Below are positions 43,595-52,692 of a stretch of 64,000 nucleotides of DNA, piece after piece (the stretch's first letter is position 1; each line of letters starts with the position of its first letter). The DNA lies in NCBI GenBank assembly GCA_964394085.1, contig CAYMWF010000025.1, forward strand, positions 9,071 through 73,070. Direction: 5' to 3'. The DNA comes from CAYMWF01 sp964394085 [NCBI: uncultured Gemmatimonadota bacterium]. Its GTDB lineage: Bacteria > GCA-2686955 > CAYMWF01. Below the pieces are notes generated by a model that was given only the letters and a program-made list of their open reading frames with translations, did no database searches and was not told the DNA's origin. A program made the translations under genes and the position numbers.

Positions 43595-43627
43595 ATAGGG
43601 GCCGTTAACCCGGCCCCTATATTATTT
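43595..43627 (+). terminator. Intrinsic terminator
   Basis: Perfect 10-bp stem ATAGGGGCCG/CGGCCCCTAT with a 6-nt loop, followed by ATTATTT. It ends the lamin-tail-domain gene and may also serve the convergent U32-like operon. Confidence 0.8.
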
Positions 43628-43637
43628 GGGGGCGAAA

Positions 43638-44924
43638 TTACCGGAAATAATCTCCCGTGATCAAGCCCGACCGAAGCGTCCGCGTCGCTTCCAGAAATCG
43701 ATCGATCTTCTCCCTGTCTCCAAGATGCACCGCTTTCCCCGCAATCTCATCGCAGTACCCGCACTCTTCGCAGACACGATCGCACCTGTTTGTCAGAAAA
43801 TAAGAAGTAAAATCGTCCAGGGCTCTGTTATCCACAGAAACGAAGCCGGGCGCGTGAAGATATGTTTCAAGCCACCGGAAAAAATCGCGGTACGCGGAAA
43901 AAGGCGAATTGGAAAGCACCCGCACCAGGTTTTTCTGCTCGGGATTCGGAAACAGGCTCGAAGGAAAAAAAGAAACCGAAGTAAAGAGCGCTTTCAGTAC
44001 AGGGGGAGGTATCCGCAGGAGCAGCGCCAGCCGTTTTTTGAACCGTTCTGCGTTTTCCGACTGCTGCTTGTTGGAGTTGAAGTCTGTATCGACCAGATCC
44101 AGCAGGTTCCCGTCATATTTCCGCGCCGAATACGCCCGGATCGTCGACTCGATCCATGAAGACGGATAGGTTCTGCCGCTCAATTTGAACCGCTGGAAAC
44201 CGGCGCTTTCGTAAAGATGCAGGTCCTCCGGTCTTACAACCGGCATCTTGATGAACTGGGACGGATCATTCAGAAAAATATCGCTGCAGAGGTAGTTGCA
44301 GTAGTTGAACAGCGCAGTGTTATCGAGATCGGTCTCTCCCATCTGGGAGTAGTGGTAGGCCCTGTAGGGACACCTGTAGAGGCAGCGCTCGTTCAGGAGG
44401 AGCCGGAGACCGACATCCCTCTCCCTGGCAAGCTCCTCCAGGATTTTGAAGTCCCTGTTCGCGTGCACATCCAGAGTGATCTCCAGAACCCCGTGACGTT
44501 TCCAGAGTTCAACCTCGCGGGGGGTTCCCACCCCGGCTATGACCGAAACCTTCAATCCGATGCCCGGCGCGGACGTTCGAACCATATCCGCAAGCAGCGG
44601 ATTCGCCACGGTTATAAAGTCGACGCCGATTTCACCGAGCCGCGCGAGATGCCTGTCGAGCCGTTTTCTGAAGTCCGTGGAGTGCTCCCGCCCGCCCAGG
44701 ACGGGGCTGTTCATCAGGTAGGTAAAAGTCCATCCGCGTTCATGGACGGAAGCTATGAACGAGGCCATCCTGCGGCGGCTTGCTTTCGGAAGCATATATT
44801 TAGGCCTGCCGCTCGCGTAGGGAGATACATCCTCCACCCCGTAGATGTCGGTGATCTCGGGAATATCCGTAAGTCTTCCGGGTAAAACAGGATCCCAGTT
44901 CCCCGGCACCGAAAATTCCATCAT
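43638..44924 (-). CDS. U32-superfamily-like protein with two Cys clusters
   Basis: A 428-residue TIM-barrel-like protein related to the peptidase-U32 superfamily. Family parts are VDFITVANPLLADMV, LEITLDVHANRDFK, LLLNERCLYRCPYRAYH and FQRFKLSGRTYPSSWIESTI. Cys181, 185, 209 and 213 are placed to hold an Fe-S cluster. A second set, C381-x3-C385-x2-C388-x2-C391, lies near the C-terminus. 'Peptidase' is unlikely to describe it; characterised U32 relatives act in RNA or quinone hydroxylation. It is last in a three-gene minus-strand operon, overlapping the upstream gene by ATGA. Confidence 0.8.
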   Translation of the reverse strand: MMEFSVPGNWDPVLPGRLTDIPEITDIYGVEDVSPYASGRPKYMLPKASRRRMASFIASVHERGWTFTYLMNSPVLGGREHSTDFRKRLDRHLARLGEIGVDFITVANPLLADMVRTSAPGIGLKVSVIAGVGTPREVELWKRHGVLEITLDVHANRDFKILEELARERDVGLRLLLNERCLYRCPYRAYHYSQMGETDLDNTALFNYCNYLCSDIFLNDPSQFIKMPVVRPEDLHLYESAGFQRFKLSGRTYPSSWIESTIRAYSARKYDGNLLDLVDTDFNSNKQQSENAERFKKRLALLLRIPPPVLKALFTSVSFFPSSLFPNPEQKNLVRVLSNSPFSAYRDFFRWLETYLHAPGFVSVDNRALDDFTSYFLTNRCDRVCEECGYCDEIAGKAVHLGDREKIDRFLEATRTLRSGLITGDYFR

Positions 44925-45463
44925 TTCCCCTCGATAAGTTCAGGCCGGATTGACGAAACTGCGCTGAGCGGGCTGTCTGCGGCGGGGATAGGTTCGCCAT
45001 CCGGGAAATACCATTTTTTCACGGCTTCCCCGACGGTTACGTCGGTTACGGAATAGAACGTCCGGCCGAGACAGACATGTTCCCATGCCGAGACGATATC
45101 ACGCTTCGGGCACGAGGGGGCGAACGGTAATTCACCCGGTGCAACCGGCCGGAACCTGTCCCTGGCGATCAGGCGCCCATCCGCGGTAAAAAATAGCTGG
45201 ACCCGCCCGGAGGATTCTCCCGGAATTACCGTCACCCCGTAGTAAAGCCGGCGATCGAGGTACTTTCTCGAACAACCGATTATCGATCCGCCGGGCTCGA
45301 TTTTCTCGGCAGCTCCGGCAATCTTGCGGGGCATCTTGTGAAGGGATATTTCTCCGACACGGCCGTCGCCCCCGCGGGACGCAACCAGCCATACGGTCTG
45401 AACGGCGATACCGGCGCAGAGCACCGGCAGCAGGTATTTCCCGGCAGTTTTAAGTGCAGTCAT
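44921..45463 (-). CDS. Membrane-anchored protein of unknown function
   Basis: A 180-residue protein with one N-terminal membrane segment (about residues 9-27, YLLPVLCAGIAVQTVWLVA) and a soluble, probably periplasmic domain with no family I recognise. That domain has GGSIIGCSRKYLDRRLYYGV, LFFTADGRLIARDRFRPV and three or four cysteines. ATG 45463 after AAGGAAGAG is used. It lies 7 bp after the glycosyltransferase-like gene and overlaps the U32-like gene, so all three form one operon. Confidence 0.7.
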   Translation of the reverse strand: MTALKTAGKYLLPVLCAGIAVQTVWLVASRGGDGRVGEISLHKMPRKIAGAAEKIEPGGSIIGCSRKYLDRRLYYGVTVIPGESSGRVQLFFTADGRLIARDRFRPVAPGELPFAPSCPKRDIVSAWEHVCLGRTFYSVTDVTVGEAVKKWYFPDGEPIPAADSPLSAVSSIRPELIEGK

Positions 45464-45470
45464 CTCTTCC

Positions 45471-48428
45471 TTATCGCCCTGCGGGTGAAGAGCGGATCGA
45501 CAACCCGGCGAGCCAGATTCCGAGTGGGCGCTCCGCTTCGTCATTGTACTCCATTTCCGATTCGAGATATAGAAACATTCGATCCGATTTTTCCTCCCGG
45601 GCGGGTTCTGCGGGGTCGGCGGATCGCCCGCACCATCCCGGGGGCAGCTTGAAACTGCATGTCCGGGGCTCACCCGCAGCGAATTTGCAGGTGCCTATCG
45701 GACGCTCCGAACCCTGCACGAAAATTTCCAGATTCTGGGGATGCAGCGACGAGCTCTTTCCCGTTATGTGAAGCACTTTCGGTGCATTCCGCCGCATTTC
45801 CATCGCTTCCCGCGGCACCGCAACCACTGTTCCTTCCGTCAGGAACCTGCCTCGATACTTAAAAACCGTGGAAGGCCATACCCCCTTGATATAGGGATAA
45901 TCGTTCTCACCGGGTGTGAGCTTGAAAACACCTTCTTTCCAGGCTCCGCGGCCGGCTCCCTCCACCGGTCCTTCGAACAGGTGGACCTTCACGTTATTAT
46001 ATTCAGCGGTTTCCACCAGGTCGGCTCCGGATTCGAGCCATGCCAGCACGAATTCAGCGCTCCGGCTCGAAAACACCTCCGCGCCGAAAAGCCGATCACG
46101 TATATCGATTATCCAGAGGCGATCGAAAAAAAGACTGGAGAGGGCATCGGTATAAGGGAGGTCGAAATCGCTCAGGACGGCGAAATACTCTCCTTCCCCG
46201 GGCAGCGGATGCCAGGCCGGGGCCGCCATCAGGCCGCGGAAATCCGCTTCCTCCCCGTCGAGCAGGTGGTATATGCCCTGGTGACTGTAGAAAAAAATGG
46301 GCAACACCGCTACTGCGTCTCCGTCCCGAAGACCGTTTCGAACATGGTTGCAGGCGCCCCTGATATCCGACTTTACGGGAGCATCGAGCAGGGAGACGAG
46401 CCAGTTCCCGTTAAGGGCCAGGAGCAGGATTACAACCCCCGCGGAGGTGATTCGGGTTAACAGTGTTTTCGGACCGGAGCGGATAATCCCGTGTCCCGGA
46501 CCTTCCCTGCTTTCTTGAGGCCTGCTCCGTGATATTCCGTCTCTTGCTGTTTTGAAGGTGTCCACGACCCAGGCCGCCAGGATGAGATGAAGGTAGGGAA
46601 GCATGTCCAGAGAATGACGGATCTCGTTGCTGGCGAGACCTTTGTTGTGGAAGTGAGTCATTTTCCAGTAGACCAGGTTCATGCCGGCGCAGACCAGCAG
46701 GGGAGGAAACACGAGAAGAAAGAGGCGGCGGCGGGTTCGAAAGACGTGATAAAAGGCTGCGGCCGATATGGGAAGCAGTATAAACAATGGCCAGACCGTC
46801 TCGCTTCCGCTGCCGAAAAAGAGCCCCAGAATTGCCCGTCCCTCGAACGGCGTGGCGGGTCGCTTGATATCCCTCTCGCAGGAATGGATATACTGCTGAA
46901 CCCGGTTCGTTTCGGCGAACATGGGGAACCAGGCGAGGATGATGACCAAAAGGAGCGCGGAGGCGGCCGCCACCCGGATCCATCGATTCCTTCGCGCAGG
47001 ATCGCCGCGGGAATCGAAAAGATTGATCGCCGTATAGCAGAAACCGGCGACGATGATCCCGACGCCGAAATAGTGGGTATAGAAGAGGAGGGCTCCGCTG
47101 ACGAGGTAGCCGGCAAGATGCCTGGACCGCCCTGATTCTCCTGCGGAATAGAGAAAATAGTAGTTGGCCAGCGAGAAAAGAGCCATCCATGTGTATGGAG
47201 TAAGATCCCGCGAATACCACACGTGCAGGGGAGCGACAGCCAGCAGGAGAATAGCGAGGAGCGCTTCGTTCCTGCCTGCAATCCTCTTCCCGAAAAAGAA
47301 GAGGAGGGGCAGCGTCCCCAGGCCGGCGAGAGCCGAAAAAAGTCTTCCTGCCGCGAGAGAGGAACCGGTGATCTTCGACCATAAATAAAGGATGCCGTGA
47401 TAGAGGGGCTGGTGCCCCTGGTCGATGCCCACCCTGCTGAAAAAACTCCAGAAAAGAGACGGGGCGGCGGAACCTCCCAGGAGGTAGGTCGCTTCGAGGT
47501 GTTCGAGAGATTCGGCATCGAGGTGGAGGAGACGCAGCAGCGCGGCAGCCAGGATTATCCCGATCGCCGCGGCGGCGGCCGGCAGCCCGCTGCGTCCGGA
47601 AGAGGCGACATCCTCCCGCCGCAGCGGATCAACCCGATCGTCATCCGCTGCATACCCCCCTGCGGTCTCGGTCGAAATACCGCGGAATCGGAAATGGAGA
47701 AAGATATTAATCGCGATCAGAATGCCGCCTGAAAGAAAAATCAGAGCCAGAAACGGCACGAATCTCCGGAAAGGAGCGAAGGGATCACCACCGGGGAGAG
47801 AGAGCCCCTCCCCTACTTCCCATGTCCTGATTTTCCTGTAATGCAGTCTTGCGGGACTCGATGAAACCGAAACTGAAGCGGGGGATGATTTCCCGGGCCG
47901 GACCTTCTCTCCGGAGATTTCGGCGCTCCGGCCCGGTTCGAAAAACTTCTCTTTCGAGGGGATCTGCAACGGTGCACCATTCGAAGAAAGAGGTCTCATC
48001 CGGATGTCGGCATTTTCGAAACCTTCGGTTGACAGGCGCAGGGGCGCACCTTCGAAGCTCCCGTAAAAATCTCCATCGGAGATACCGCCGGATCCGTCCG
48101 CATCCAGGGTGGCGAAAATGTAAATATCGAGCGCTACCGGCAGGTTGCGCAGAACATAAGGACCTTCGTGGGGCAGGAATGTGCCGCCGAGACGCTTTCC
48201 GGCGGGGAAGCCCGTATCCGTGATCCCATCGAATACGGCTATGTGGATCGTCCCCGGCGCCGGGCATAACACTATCCCCGCGATGTAGCCGCGGGGGGAA
48301 GTCACCAGAAATAACGAGAGAAGAATCCCGGCGGCGATTACGACGGGAATCGACAATTGAAAGATTTTCTTTCGGGACCGCACAATGGTTTCCTCGGTGG
48401 GAGCAAAGAGTGCGTTTTGCTGCCGCAC
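45471..48428 (-). CDS. Large GT-C-type membrane glycosyltransferase-like protein
   Basis: The 985-residue protein has an N-terminal membrane helix (about 22-42), a first soluble region (about 45-200) with a calcium-loop-like DADGSGGISDGDFYG, and then a GT-C style multispan core. That core runs from about residue 210 to 640 with ten or more hydrophobic segments, including LYHGILYLWSKITGSSLAAG and RLFSALAGLGTLPLLFFFGK. The C-terminal 300 residues are soluble. GT-C enzymes (PMT/ArnT-like) transfer sugars from polyprenyl phosphate carriers to protein or lipid. The HLEATYLL region after the first core helices may hold the acidic catalytic loop. Confidence 0.75.
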   Translation of the reverse strand: MRQQNALFAPTEETIVRSRKKIFQLSIPVVIAAGILLSLFLVTSPRGYIAGIVLCPAPGTIHIAVFDGITDTGFPAGKRLGGTFLPHEGPYVLRNLPVALDIYIFATLDADGSGGISDGDFYGSFEGAPLRLSTEGFENADIRMRPLSSNGAPLQIPSKEKFFEPGRSAEISGEKVRPGKSSPASVSVSSSPARLHYRKIRTWEVGEGLSLPGGDPFAPFRRFVPFLALIFLSGGILIAINIFLHFRFRGISTETAGGYAADDDRVDPLRREDVASSGRSGLPAAAAAIGIILAAALLRLLHLDAESLEHLEATYLLGGSAAPSLFWSFFSRVGIDQGHQPLYHGILYLWSKITGSSLAAGRLFSALAGLGTLPLLFFFGKRIAGRNEALLAILLLAVAPLHVWYSRDLTPYTWMALFSLANYYFLYSAGESGRSRHLAGYLVSGALLFYTHYFGVGIIVAGFCYTAINLFDSRGDPARRNRWIRVAAASALLLVIILAWFPMFAETNRVQQYIHSCERDIKRPATPFEGRAILGLFFGSGSETVWPLFILLPISAAAFYHVFRTRRRLFLLVFPPLLVCAGMNLVYWKMTHFHNKGLASNEIRHSLDMLPYLHLILAAWVVDTFKTARDGISRSRPQESREGPGHGIIRSGPKTLLTRITSAGVVILLLALNGNWLVSLLDAPVKSDIRGACNHVRNGLRDGDAVAVLPIFFYSHQGIYHLLDGEEADFRGLMAAPAWHPLPGEGEYFAVLSDFDLPYTDALSSLFFDRLWIIDIRDRLFGAEVFSSRSAEFVLAWLESGADLVETAEYNNVKVHLFEGPVEGAGRGAWKEGVFKLTPGENDYPYIKGVWPSTVFKYRGRFLTEGTVVAVPREAMEMRRNAPKVLHITGKSSSLHPQNLEIFVQGSERPIGTCKFAAGEPRTCSFKLPPGWCGRSADPAEPAREEKSDRMFLYLESEMEYNDEAERPLGIWLAGLSIRSSPAGR

Positions 48429-48554
48429 CCGGGAAAGTTAGCATACCGGACCGTGTCTGGACAAGCGGCCAGTGCCCTGTCAAGCATCAAATGACACCTG
48501 TCTCTTCCGTAAGACCGGATCGTTTCGTTTTTCCGGAGCCTTTCCTGTTTTTTC

Positions 48555-48584
48555 TTTACACTTTACTTCGTCCGATAGTATCGT
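48555..48584 (+). promoter_or_regulatory. Candidate promoter of the first UbiV/UbiU-like operon
   Basis: TTTACA, 18 bp, TATCGT, upstream of the TTG start at 48643. The 214-bp gap between the divergent operons holds no other clear feature. Confidence 0.45.
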
Positions 48585-48642
48585 TTCGCGCGCTTCAGGT
48601 CGGGACCAACCCGGCGACTCACCGGCTCAGACTGGCGGTACA

Positions 48643-49482
48643 TTGGAACGGACGATTCAAATAATCCACGCAGACAACCTTGCCGGCAGGCTGGATGGTT
48701 TCGAGAGAGTATACCTCGGCTCCGAATTCTGCCAGCGGCTTCTGCCATCCATACCGGACCTGGATTACGCCATCGGTCTATGTAGTGAACGCGACACAGG
48801 TTTCACTCTCAATACCCCGTATCTCACTCAAACCGGCCTGGAACAGGCTGTGGCCTCCCTAGAATTCCTCGCCTCGAAGCTGCCCGGTGCGGAAGTGGTC
48901 TTCAATGACTGGGGGATCCTCGACAGGATCATCGATCTGGGGCTTTCTCCCGTCCTGGGGCGCCTCCTGCACAAGCAGAAGCGGGGCCCCGAGATCATGA
49001 ACCTCGAACAACAGTATCCGCCGGCGCTCTGGGAGGAGATGAAAAAGTCCGGATTGAACGAAGAATCGCTCCTTTTCCTCACGGGCAGCAAGGTCCGGAG
49101 GGCGGAAATGGATATACTGCCCCAGGGGATATCCACCGAGCTGCCTTCGGCCTTTGAAGGCAAATTCAGCTTTTCACTCCATTATCCGTATGCTTTCGTT
49201 GCGACGACCCGTCTCTGCTACCAGGCCAACATACCCCGGTTCCGCGCCGGAGACCCTTTCTGGATCTATCCGTGCGAAAAAGAATGCGAGACGATATCAT
49301 ACCAGCTGTCCCATAGAACCATGCCGGTGCCGCTCGTACTGAACGGCAACACGATTTTCGTCGAGCGCTCGATCGAGGAAGCCGGCGACCTTCCGCCGGA
49401 AATCGACCGTCTCGTTTTCTCTCCGACGCCCGGAGGAGCTGCTCCCGGTCCCGAAGGCAAAATGGAATCCGCACGAAGATGA
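48643..49482 (+). CDS. UbiV-like U32-family Fe-S protein (pair 1)
   Basis: A 279-residue protein of the compact UbiV-like branch of the U32 superfamily. Four cysteines match the UbiV cluster pattern: C30 in VYLGSEFC, then C192, C211 and C215 (a CX3C), with 19 residues between the second and third. VVFNDWGILDRI is a further family-type motif. UbiV binds a [4Fe-4S] cluster and works with UbiU in O2-independent ubiquinone hydroxylation. The start is TTG 48643; no ATG fits. The stop overlaps the UbiU-like start (ATGA). Confidence 0.82.
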   Translation: MERTIQIIHADNLAGRLDGFERVYLGSEFCQRLLPSIPDLDYAIGLCSERDTGFTLNTPYLTQTGLEQAVASLEFLASKLPGAEVVFNDWGILDRIIDLGLSPVLGRLLHKQKRGPEIMNLEQQYPPALWEEMKKSGLNEESLLFLTGSKVRRAEMDILPQGISTELPSAFEGKFSFSLHYPYAFVATTRLCYQANIPRFRAGDPFWIYPCEKECETISYQLSHRTMPVPLVLNGNTIFVERSIEEAGDLPPEIDRLVFSPTPGGAAPGPEGKMESARR

Positions 49483-50609
49483 AAACCGAAGCACCAAATA
49501 AAAATAACGAGCGCATGAGTATTCTCGCTCCCATCGCCCGCCTCGAGGACGTAACGGCCGCGGCGGACGGCGGGGCGGACGAATGCTATTGCGGTTTACA
49601 TCTTATCGAATGGGAGAAAGAGCACGGAGATCTTTATTACGGCACCAACAGAAGCGATTTCTATCACCAGAATTTTCTATCGGTCGATGATCTGGCGGCG
49701 GCGACTGCGGAAGCTCACAGGAGGTCGCTGCCTGTTTTCCTGACGATGAACGTCCCGTATCCGGCCGACCAGCTCGTTCTCGTCGAACGGCAGATCGAAA
49801 TCGCCGTCGAAGCGGGAGTGGATGCGGTCATCCTGGGCGACGCCGGGTTGATTCAATGGATCAGGAGACGCGGAATCGACGTGGAGCTCCATATCAGCTG
49901 CGACATGACGAGCGTCAACACCGGGGCGCTCGATTTCTTCGCCCGGTTCGGAGTCACCCGCGTTGTGCTGCCGAGACATATGACCCTTTCGGAAATCGCC
50001 CACCTCCAGGCCCATGCCGATCGGATAGGAACCCTTTCTCTCGAAATATTCGTCATCAACGGAAACTGCATCAACCTCGACGGCATGTGCGGGTTTCATC
50101 ACGGAGTCGTGGGATACCTGGAGCATCCTTTATCGAAAGTCGTCGGCATACGCACCATGAACTGGGGATTTTCCCTGCTGCCGGCGGCAAGCAGGGAACC
50201 GCTGATAAGGATGTTCGGGCATCGATATCCGTGTTGTCAGAAGTACGCCGTAACCGAAATACCCGCCGGCAGGGAAGATCCCGGCGGCGAGCCGGTCCTT
50301 CACAAAGCTCCCGGTGAAGAAGCCCCGACGGTTTCGGAACTTCTGGACCGGCAGTTCCTTCGCCACATGTGCGGCGCCTGCGCCCTGTTCGACTTGAAGC
50401 TTGCCGGTGTACGGCATGCAAAAATCATCGGCCGCGAAAACTTCGGAAAGCGTAAAGCCCGTGATCTCGAGTTCATCAGGCGGCTCCTGGATCTGCTCGA
50501 GCAGAATCCGGAAATCGAGCGGACGGTCTATACGGACAAGGCGAAATCTCTTTACAAAACCACGTACGGCAGAGAATGCTCACCGTCGAGCTGCTTTTAT
50601 CCATCATGA
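49479..50609 (+). CDS. UbiU-like U32-family Fe-S protein (pair 1)
   Basis: A 376-residue protein of the UbiU-like branch. It has the N-terminal SILAPIARLEDVTAAADGGA barrel start, GVTRVVLPRHMTLSEI, and the paired Cys C197-x6-C204 in INGNCINLDGMC, matching UbiU C169/C176. Further cysteines follow at 252/253 and in CGAC (298, 301), before AKIIGRE. An extra C-terminal motif, GRECSPSSCFYPS (C367, C372), is not in E. coli UbiU but is shared with the second pair. It probably forms a heterodimer with the UbiV-like protein. Confidence 0.82.
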   Translation: MKTEAPNKNNERMSILAPIARLEDVTAAADGGADECYCGLHLIEWEKEHGDLYYGTNRSDFYHQNFLSVDDLAAATAEAHRRSLPVFLTMNVPYPADQLVLVERQIEIAVEAGVDAVILGDAGLIQWIRRRGIDVELHISCDMTSVNTGALDFFARFGVTRVVLPRHMTLSEIAHLQAHADRIGTLSLEIFVINGNCINLDGMCGFHHGVVGYLEHPLSKVVGIRTMNWGFSLLPAASREPLIRMFGHRYPCCQKYAVTEIPAGREDPGGEPVLHKAPGEEAPTVSELLDRQFLRHMCGACALFDLKLAGVRHAKIIGRENFGKRKARDLEFIRRLLDLLEQNPEIERTVYTDKAKSLYKTTYGRECSPSSCFYPS

Positions 50610-51760
50610 AGAATAACGGTGATATTCCACCCTTCGAACCTCCCGCTTTCACTAAGCTGGCGCTTCTCTGCCGCGGCGTTGCGGTGCGGCCGCATTCTAT
50701 AGCCCTCCGCAGCAGCGAATTTGACGAAGAAAGAACCGGCTCATTCGTATCGATCATCCTCGGAGGAGGCATTCCGGTGCGAGCTCCGGCCGACCCGGTT
50801 CCGTCCCGATCAGCGGATTTCCGGCTGGTCGAAACAGGAGAAAGTGCTGAACTGTTCGACGGTGAAAAAACGGTTCCGGGCGCGGAGATACTCCCCGTTC
50901 CCGGCTGGGAGTCGCAAAAAACCACCGCCGGCAGCAGGATGGGCGGAATTGCGGAACTGGACGGCACGGTTCTGCGCCTGGGTAAAGAGAGCTCCTGTTA
51001 CCTCGAAGGGGATGAACGGTGCGGTTTCTGCACAAAACAAAACATCAGGCGGAATTATGCATATTCCTGTTTAACCGAAACCGCCTCAACCGCATGCAGA
51101 GAATCGAATGTACGAAGCGTCGAACTCGATCCCGGGTGCGTCGAAATCGGCTTCATCCGCGATCTGGTCGAAGCGACGGTTTCCGGGCTGTTCGATCTGA
51201 CAGGGCTTCCTGTTGGAATCCGCCTGCAGGTTCCGCCGGACATCGAGCTCCTGAAGCTGATACGCCGATCGGGTGTTAAACGGTTGACACTGGCAATGCC
51301 GCTTTTCGGAAGAGAATCACGAAAACGGTATACACCGGGAAAAGCCGCCCGCTTCGATCGAGACGAATATCTGGAGGCGCTGGCCCTCGCCGCGCCGCTT
51401 TTCGAAAACGTTTTCTGCGAAATATCAGCCGGCCTCGAACCGCTCGAGGATACGAAAAATGCAATCAGCCGTATTTCCGGTTCCGGCGCCGTGCCGTCGC
51501 TGACGGTTTTTTTCCCTGAACCCGGCACACCGCTCGAAACATTTCCCGCGCCCGCAAGGCTTTCGCTCCTTCCCCTGTGCCGCGGGCTGGCGGAGTCGAC
51601 GTTTCAGCAGAGATCTCCGACAGACTCCGTGAAAGGAATCTTGAAGGGATCGGCGCTCCTGCCCGAAGAGTGCCTTTCAACCCGGAGAAGGCGCATCGCC
51701 GCACCATTCCGGAAAATCGGTCGATGGCTCGGCGCCGGTAAATCTGAGAAGCGGAAATGA
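50606..51760 (+). CDS. Radical-SAM-like protein with atypical CX7CX2C motif
   Basis: A 384-residue protein whose cysteines C131-x7-C139-x2-C142 (SSCYLEGDERCGFC) resemble a radical SAM [4Fe-4S] site, with the first spacing expanded from 3 to 7. The following region fits the radical SAM barrel: GIRLQVPPDIELLKLIRRSG, a KRLTLAMPLFGRES strand, and the late FPEPGTPLE. The first 120 residues are not recognised. ATG 50606 overlaps the UbiU-like stop; an in-frame ATG at 50576 would also be possible. It is third in the pair-1 operon. Confidence 0.7.
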   Translation: MKNNGDIPPFEPPAFTKLALLCRGVAVRPHSIALRSSEFDEERTGSFVSIILGGGIPVRAPADPVPSRSADFRLVETGESAELFDGEKTVPGAEILPVPGWESQKTTAGSRMGGIAELDGTVLRLGKESSCYLEGDERCGFCTKQNIRRNYAYSCLTETASTACRESNVRSVELDPGCVEIGFIRDLVEATVSGLFDLTGLPVGIRLQVPPDIELLKLIRRSGVKRLTLAMPLFGRESRKRYTPGKAARFDRDEYLEALALAAPLFENVFCEISAGLEPLEDTKNAISRISGSGAVPSLTVFFPEPGTPLETFPAPARLSLLPLCRGLAESTFQQRSPTDSVKGILKGSALLPEECLSTRRRRIAAPFRKIGRWLGAGKSEKRK

Positions 51761-51773
51761 ATTCCATTCAGTC

Positions 51774-51796
51774 AGGCCGGATTGAAGAAGCGGCCT
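51774..51796. terminator. Small hairpin between convergent operons
   Basis: AGGCCG/CGGCCT with an 11-nt loop in the 35-bp gap. Weak as a terminator because no T-run is present on either strand. Confidence 0.3.
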
Positions 51797-52692
51797 CAGG
51801 CGGGTTCGTCGAAGAGCACAAGCCTGTCCGCGGCGCCGGGCAAGTCTTCGAAAACAGGCCCGTGAGTATCCAGAATATCTGAACGGCGAAAGACTGCATT
51901 GCCGAAAAGAGTCAATTCTTCGTTAATCGACCCGTGGCTGATCCGGAACGACCCCGCTCTGCATTCCCTGTTGCACGGAAAGACTCCCGTGTTGGGCGTT
52001 CTCTTCGGGGCGAGAAGATCCCTGACCTGGCAGAACCTCGTCACCGCCACGGGGATGAACGGATAATAAAGGCTCAACCTGATCCCTCCGCCGGGGGGCG
52101 CTCTCCAACCTTCGGGCACGGGGCTGATTTCCACTCTCCCGGCCCCATGGCTCGTTAAAAACCGCTCCATCCAGGGAAGCGAAACGTTAAGGGATCCGGG
52201 TTCGAATCGATCATCCCGGCTCCCGGTCGGTTCAGGTTCGTCCGGACCGGATGGAATGTGCCTGCACGCCAGGTCCCCGATCCGCGGATCGGTCCTCTGA
52301 CTGTTCAGGTATCGCCCCAGAACAGGTTCAATCGCTTCAAATGAGGAAGCAGCCGTAAACGCTCCCCAGTCGTTGCATATCACTTCCACCGATTCCCCCC
52401 GCGCCCCGGCGGCTTCGTCCAGGCGGGAAAAGGTTTCCGCCAGAAGGGTCAATCCGGATTCCACGAGCATGGCCGGCGAGAGGAGATGGAAGGTCAATCC
52501 CGCATCGCGCACTCTCGAAAAAGCTGATGAGGCGAGTTCTGCGTCCGGCATCAGTTCCGCACAGCTTTCGGCTCCGAAATAGATGCCTGAAACCCGGTCC
52601 GGCACGGAAACCTCCGGATCCGAAACGGTTTTCACGTAGATTTTGACATCGAACTTCTCCGGTGTCGATTCTGATAAGCTGGAGAATTTCAT
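51796..52692 (-). CDS. UbiV-like U32-family Fe-S protein (pair 2)
   Basis: A 298-residue paralogue of the pair-1 UbiV-like protein. It has the same four-Cys pattern: C44 in IYFGAESC, then C221, C240 and C244 with identical spacing (19, then CX3C). ICNDWGAF and the SLYYPFIPVAVTRFC segment also match. Overall identity looks modest, so the duplication is old or the two pairs were acquired separately. ATG 52692 overlaps the UbiU-like stop (ATGA). It faces the pair-1 operon. Confidence 0.8.
   Translation of the reverse strand: MKFSSLSESTPEKFDVKIYVKTVSDPEVSVPDRVSGIYFGAESCAELMPDAELASSAFSRVRDAGLTFHLLSPAMLVESGLTLLAETFSRLDEAAGARGESVEVICNDWGAFTAASSFEAIEPVLGRYLNSQRTDPRIGDLACRHIPSGPDEPEPTGSRDDRFEPGSLNVSLPWMERFLTSHGAGRVEISPVPEGWRAPPGGGIRLSLYYPFIPVAVTRFCQVRDLLAPKRTPNTGVFPCNRECRAGSFRISHGSINEELTLFGNAVFRRSDILDTHGPVFEDLPGAADRLVLFDEPA

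Noticed and set aside
43626-44885. Open frames of 177 and 222 codons antisense to the U32-like gene
   Set aside because: They are shadows of a gene with conserved family motifs on the minus strand.
45741-46460. 239-codon open frame antisense to the membrane glycosyltransferase-like gene
   Set aside because: Arg/His-rich translation without domains; the opposite frame has clear membrane segments.
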